Shown here one piece after another: positions 59,505 to 64,000 of a stretch of DNA of 64,000 nt. The notes below the pieces were generated by a model, which saw only the letters and a program-made list of their open reading frames with translations, did no database searches and had not been told where the DNA came from. Numbering within the stretch: the stretch's first letter is position 1; every line of letters starts with the position of its first letter. A program made the translations under genes and the position numbers. Origin of the DNA: Cylindrodendrum hubeiense (lineage: Eukaryota > Ascomycota > Sordariomycetes > Hypocreales > Nectriaceae); the NCBI GenBank assembly GCA_014621425.1, contig JAANBB010000014.1, forward strand, positions 124,001-188,000. Reading direction: 5' to 3'.

Positions 59505-61577
59505 TTACACGAGTACAATATCTACTTTACTTGTCCCCTCAAAAAAGTTTGGTCTGTAGCTAGTAGCTATTCCAACACGTCGAAAGCTACCTCCGTCCAG
59601 CCGTTGTAGGAGGAGCATGGAAGTTTCCGTAATTTCCATGGAAAATATCTCGAGTGACAAATCACCAACCTGTGTGGCGTAGACCGTGTAGTCCAGTTGC
59701 CCGACAGTCTCCTGTTTTCTCGCTTCGTACGCTACTACCCTACCACTTGCAACATCGGCCGAGAAAACAGATTTTTCTGGCATACTAGCGAAGGAAAAGA
59801 CGTGCTGTAGCGGGAGGGCCATGTCATTTTCTTGTTGGACCGTTGATAGGATAGTGGGCCAAGGCCGATAAACCGCGCTGTTCTCCCAGAAACGGCGCAG
59901 ACGCGCACGTACGAGCACATGCGTGACTAGCGCGCCGTTTTGGACAGTGTCTACACTGCTGACCTGCTTCTGTACTTCTTCTGGCAGACCGATCTTGAGT
60001 AGTTTAAAATGTCGACCAGTATCAATTTCGCCAGTCACATGTATACCTGTGCATAGAGGCAGGGAGGCCCACGTCCAGGACGGCGGTAAGTTGGGCCCAA
60101 AGCTTGGACTGGTGAATGCCGGATTTTTAACGGTCCAAGAGAGATCTGCCGCGAAGGAAGTTTGCCAAAGACCGGCAATATACTCTTCGCTCGTGTTGGA
60201 GCTATCTTTGTATTTCGAGGCAAGACTTGCCAACGCGGGAAAACGATCCGTGGGGTTCGACATGTCGCGAAGTGTGTAGGACTCAATAAGGGACAGCCAC
60301 TCCCTGTGACGAGTTTCCGAAGTGGCGCGGTTGCAGGACAGCAAGAAGGCTTGCGGCGAGGAAATAGACAACTGACTCGAATTCGAATGAGAGAAGCCAA
60401 TGGACTCTTCTTCTGAACTTATCGACTCGATGTGCTGAGTCTGTGCGCAGGACCAGTACATTCTTTGTGTTGTCCAGTAGATGATTCGCGGAGACAGATT
60501 TTCTTCCTGCAACGTCCAGGCACGTTTTGATAATGGGGAATGGGACAGCATTTCCGCCATGGAAAGATCAGGTGTGGATATCCAGAGGCCACCCAAGCTA
60601 GAGGGGAGTATAGGATACGAATATGCCGTACGTGAGTTAAGGAGAGGGTCGGTGACTTTGAGGTTGGAGCAGACAGCAAGGGTGAAGTGTGCGTTACCGT
60701 AGTACTGGTGCATTTTAGGTCCTTCCCGTTCAAAGTCGGCTCTGTTGTTGACGTCCTGTACGATGCAGAGCGAGTCAATCCAGATGTAAGAAATGCGGAT
60801 GCGACGGCAGAAGGAGATGGCATCGCGCAGGGTGTGGGGAAGGTCTGTGAGAGGGAATGAAACATAGCGAGACTCTAAGTTTTCGTACGTTGTCTGTCCC
60901 CGTTCCATTTGTTGTGACTCTGCCTTGGTCAAGATCTTGGTGCCCCAGGAATAGCTGAGGGCGACGTATTTCGCGGGGGTGCCATCCAGCGTGCATAGCT
61001 GTAGCTCCGATTCGGAGACAATTCGGACCAGCCGAGATGGGTTGTGTGAGGACCATCGCAGCCCTGAACAAATTGCATTGTGGTTATTATCACAGTCACC
61101 AAGCCACTGATCAACTTGGCGACGAATGGGCTCGCTGTGGGGATTCTCAGTAAGATTGAGCCCCTGGGTGATATCCGAATGGCACTGGACCCAAGCCGAT
61201 CGTTCAGGGTAGTCGCGAATCTCGATTTTGATAATGAAAGCATTCAAAGCGTCTGCCTCGGTGCGCTCAACGCGAGCGTAAACTGCGCATCCTCGTGTCT
61301 CCGTTGAGAGCTGTTCTTCGTCATAAATAGTGGCACATCGTAGGAGCAGCGCTTGGCGGAATATGCGACATGTGTGGCAGTTCCTTGCGCATCTTTCTAA
61401 CTCTGCGTAATCTTTATGGAAGATGAGACGCCCGGGTATGGCTGCTTTGGTCTGTTGTGATCGATCAAGCAGAATCTCCACTCGGCTGCAGCCTTTGCAT
61501 ACGATCTGGCGATCTAGGCCTTTGACGGTCGTGGTAAAATCCGGCGTTGAGGGTTTGGAGCCTTTAAAGGGCCACAT
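59505..61577 (-). CDS. HET-domain protein
   Basis: Single exon, 690 residues from ATG 61577; the frame is open to 61751 but without ATG. After a Cys-containing N-terminal region (KGCSRVEILL, CARNCHTCRIF) comes the HET domain at about 210-370: YVALSYSWGTK, LPHTLRDAISFCRRI, YIWIDSLCIVQD and the block ending in YGNAHFTLA. SKRAWTLQEENLSPRIIYW follows, as in most family members. HET domains trigger heterokaryon incompatibility and regulated cell death in fungi after non-self recognition; the domain is TIR-related. Which allele partner, if any, it senses is unknown. It is head-to-head with a small membrane-protein gene. Confidence 0.9.
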   Translation of the reverse strand: MWPFKGSKPSTPDFTTTVKGLDRQIVCKGCSRVEILLDRSQQTKAAIPGRLIFHKDYAELERCARNCHTCRIFRQALLLRCATIYDEEQLSTETRGCAVYARVERTEADALNAFIIKIEIRDYPERSAWVQCHSDITQGLNLTENPHSEPIRRQVDQWLGDCDNNHNAICSGLRWSSHNPSRLVRIVSESELQLCTLDGTPAKYVALSYSWGTKILTKAESQQMERGQTTYENLESRYVSFPLTDLPHTLRDAISFCRRIRISYIWIDSLCIVQDVNNRADFEREGPKMHQYYGNAHFTLAVCSNLKVTDPLLNSRTAYSYPILPSSLGGLWISTPDLSMAEMLSHSPLSKRAWTLQEENLSPRIIYWTTQRMYWSCAQTQHIESISSEEESIGFSHSNSSQLSISSPQAFLLSCNRATSETRHREWLSLIESYTLRDMSNPTDRFPALASLASKYKDSSNTSEEYIAGLWQTSFAADLSWTVKNPAFTSPSFGPNLPPSWTWASLPLCTGIHVTGEIDTGRHFKLLKIGLPEEVQKQVSSVDTVQNGALVTHVLVRARLRRFWENSAVYRPWPTILSTVQQENDMALPLQHVFSFASMPEKSVFSADVASGRVVAYEARKQETVGQLDYTVYATQVGDLSLEIFSMEITETSMLLLQRLDGGSFRRVGIATSYRPNFFEGTSKVDIVLV

Positions 61578-62217
61578 ATTTCTCAAGATAAACGCAACGG
61601 CACTGAATAGATAAGTTGGCAAGGATCTTTCGATAGGCGATCGGTGTGAAGGTTCTTGACGCGCGACTGTTGTGCCTTTGCCGAATAGACGCGAGAAAAT
61701 CACCCTCTGCTTCCAGAAACCTTCCTCGTGAGGAACAACACCAGGCGACAAGGCAACCTCAAGATCATCAGGCGCAGCCGCTGAGCACAGCCCCCGCTGC
61801 GGTTTAAGTGTGCTGACGCGAGTGTGTTGACTGGGGTTTCATTCGTACTCAGCCCAGTCAATCCACCACGAATCTCGCACGTGAATGGAGGAGATGTGGG
61901 CACTAACGCTCCGTCCGAGACAACCCTGTAATCTCCCCCTGTATTCCAGCGTCCATGCAACACCAAAGGTTGTACGTTCAGGCAGAGAGCGGGCGGCTGG
62001 TGTGGTATAAGCCTCATTGAAGGATTGCCACAGGGTGCACGTGCTTCGCTGTGTGTGATACTTATCACTGGCCTCCGGTTTTTGTCTGGCTGCAAGTCTG
62101 TCATTCATTAAATTTCTACAGATTACGCTATCTGCGCTATCCCAGCACCCCCCTGTCAAGAATCGCACGCGTTGTCCACTTGCCTCACTTCACCTAGTTA
62201 TCCCAGTTTCAGTCGCG
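61578..62217. other. divergent intergenic region
   Basis: Upstream region of the HET gene (minus) and the membrane-protein gene (plus). No other gene recognised. Confidence 0.5.
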
Positions 62218-62842
62218 ATGGACGCTCCTGCGACCATGACAGACGTTTCTACTTGGCTGATCGCGCATATCGCGTGCGTTCTGGTCCATTTCGGTTTGAT
62301 GATGTTGGGAGCGATCGGCTTTATCACCGCCGACGATTGGGATGTCTCGAAACTGTGCTGGATGGGCAGCGCCATGGTGAGCACATGCAACGACGCTCGT
62401 CATAATGGACTCCAACTGACAGACTCGGCAGGGCGCTTTCATCATGGCTGCGAACATATTTTACCTAGCATTTTCCGCAGCGCTTGAACAACGTACCGTC
62501 GGTGCTACCACCCAAAGCCGGCGCTTTACTCAGCAGATTGTGCTCGCTGTCGGCACGCTGTTCAATTCTACTTTCGCAATAGGCTTGGATTTCACTTTCG
62601 CAGTATCAATAGGATCCCATGCGGAAGGAGGCGCCGTTACTAAAGTATTATGCGCGGTTGCAATCATAGCCGGGTAAGCACTTCACGAATTACGCAATAC
62701 ACGAGTGTGCTAACATTAGCAAATTTGAAGAACCGTGGCTCTCACCACAGACGTACTGGATGTAATCAAAATGTGGCATATCTTTAAGGACAACCGGGAA
62801 ACATATACACTGCTGAATGAGATGGACCCGGATGATGTTTAG
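62218..62842 (+). CDS. small four-helix membrane protein of unknown function
   Basis: Three exons, 62218..62376, 62432..62673, 62731..62842, with frame-consistent GT..AG introns of 55-57 bp, giving 170 residues. Four hydrophobic segments are visible: IAHIACVLVHFGLMMLGAIG, GAFIMAANIFYLAFSAAL, IVLAVGTLFNSTFAIGL and KVLCAVAIIAGTVAL. The C-terminal tail is charged (WHIFKDNRE, EMDPDDV). I do not recognise the family. Head-to-head placement with the HET gene may be chance or a functional pair. Confidence 0.72.
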
Positions 62843-63295
62843 GTTTTGGGCTTCTTTCCTGTACTATTAGGGGTTATTTGGGAATGAACGCTGTAGAATA
62901 TCGTGCGAGCAAAGTTTAGAGGTCGAGGGTCATAACCCAAAGGATATTATACATTGCATGCTTCCCTTTTACTAATAAAAGGCAATGACAGGCAGCATTT
63001 GGATACCTCAAGCACCACCTCGGCAGTTTTCTACCGTTTTTGAGAAACGCTATTTCTCCCTATAGGGTAGGATCATCGGCCTAGCGTATCGGAGCGCGTT
63101 CCGACCGGGATTGAAGGTGCTTAGTGTTTCCACTTTGAGGCATAACAAACAGCCCCATCCCGGGTCATCTGCGGAGATGGCTTCATCGTGTCCCGGATAT
63201 CGGTAATGCGTGAACTGACTTAAAAACTCGCCATTTCTGTGTGAACACGTTGGCCAAAAATCTCTCATCAGTATACAGTTGGCTTTTCGTTCAAT
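62843..63295. other. intergenic region
   Basis: Upstream region of the DUF1593 gene; no feature recognised. Confidence 0.5.
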
Positions 63296-64000
63296 ATGGC
63301 CGAACCCACTCAACGTGTGAACGTCGTTCCCTTTCCGTTAAGGCCGCGAGTCTTCATTTTAACCGACATCACTAACGAGCCCGATGACGCCCAGTCGTTC
63401 TGCCGATATCTGACCTACTCCAACCAGTTTCAGACCGAAGGAGTCGTCGCATGCACATCAATATGGCTCAAAGACAAGGTTGCACCGGAGAATCTGTTTC
63501 AGATTCTCGATGGATATGAGCCGGTAGTCGATAACCTCAATGCCCACGCCCACCCACAATTCCCCTACCCCTCTGCCGATTACATGAGAAGCATTATCAA
63601 GCGCGGTCCTCCAGTAAGCAATAAACTTTATTTCTACCAGCAAGCGCTAACCTTGTTCCCAGGTCTATGGCATGGAGGCTGTTGGAGACGACATTCCGCT
63701 GAGTGAAGGAGGAAACCTCCTCTTGCAGAGCATGACGGCTCCCTCTGACGAACCACTCTGGGTCCTAGTCTGGGGTGGCACGAATGTGCTGGCTCAAGTG
63801 CTCAACAAAATCCGACATCGCCCAGACGCGGCGGCACTACGTTCAAAGTTGCGCGTGTACACCATTTCCGACCAGGACGATAGCGGCGCCTGGATCCGCC
63901 ACCAATGGCCCGACATCTTCTACATCTGCTCCGTACACGGCTGGAATCAGTATGGAATGTCTGCATGGGTAGGCATCTCAGGAGCCGTTGACCAGGGAGG
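63296..64000 (+). CDS. DUF1593 protein (nucleoside-hydrolase-like), 5' part
   Basis: Exons 63296..63613 and 63663 to the window end; the intron joins in frame 0 (GPP to VYGMEAVGDD). The gene runs off the right edge, so about 218 residues are visible. RVFILTDITNEPDDAQSFCRYL near the start matches the Asp-rich metal-binding motif of inosine-uridine nucleoside hydrolases and of DUF1593; WVLVWGGTNVLAQVL and IRHQWPDIFYI are further family blocks. DUF1593 members often occur in polysaccharide-degrading bacteria and in fungi, sometimes labelled cellulose-binding; the enzymatic role is unproven. No signal peptide is evident at this start. Confidence 0.85.

Noticed and set aside
61578..61751. 58-residue N-terminal extension of the HET protein
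   Set aside because: The extension begins at a TTG, not an ATG, and the family-like start is at 61577.

Overview
The window is 64 kb of nuclear DNA from a filamentous ascomycete (Pezizomycotina). The evidence is many short introns of about 45-95 bp with GT..AG ends and CTAAC/CTGAC-like branch sites, two Zn2Cys6 transcription factors, a HET-domain gene, a bZIP-like DUF3425 protein, a DUF2235 protein and a cytochrome P450, with monocistronic genes on both strands. I cannot name the species. No rRNA, tRNA, CRISPR or intact transposon was recognised. Gene models were joined by hand from frame and splice-site consistency; product names rest on recognised motifs, not on a search.

Left part (1-20.9 kb): the 3' end of an unrecognised gene; an NADPH-dependent reductase of the GRE2/dihydroflavonol-reductase type; a DUF3425/bZIP-like protein; a zinc-type alcohol dehydrogenase homologue; an amino-acid permease (with a relic of a similar permease at 1050-1107); a secreted HEFGH-motif protein of the DUF6055 type; a multi-C2H2 plus RING protein; a divergent pair made of a dimethylglycine/sarcosine dehydrogenase-like flavoprotein and a sarcosine/fructosyl-amino-acid oxidase-like flavoprotein sharing a promoter with three GATA-factor sites; and a DUF2235 hydrolase-like protein.

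Middle (20.9-43.7 kb): a gene-poor 3.8 kb stretch with a decayed reading frame; an unrecognised Ser-rich protein; a TPR-CHAT protein with a His/Cys dyad, bracketed by copies of a short repeat; then a Zn2Cys6 regulator next to a P450. From 34.8 to 43.7 kb lies a compact set that looks like a catabolic cluster: a JEN1-type carboxylate transporter, an SDR, a Gfo/Idh/MocA oxidoreductase, a type II 3-dehydroquinase (with a GC-AG intron) and a Zn2Cys6 regulator. Three of its promoters share the octamer TCGGACTA.

Right part (44-64 kb): an eight-exon, 805-residue, mostly helical protein of unknown family; an F-box protein; a small secreted protein whose Cys-Gly-Glu and Pro-Cys motifs recall zinc deaminases; a 23-exon gene for a 1459-residue secreted protein fusing two SGNH hydrolase domains to a long FG-GAP/VCBS propeller with introns recurring in its calcium loops; a HET-domain gene head-to-head with a four-helix membrane protein; and the 5' part of a DUF1593 gene cut by the window edge. 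The CHAT, HET, F-box, C2H2-RING and secreted-protein genes make this look like accessory, fast-evolving sequence around several metabolic genes.
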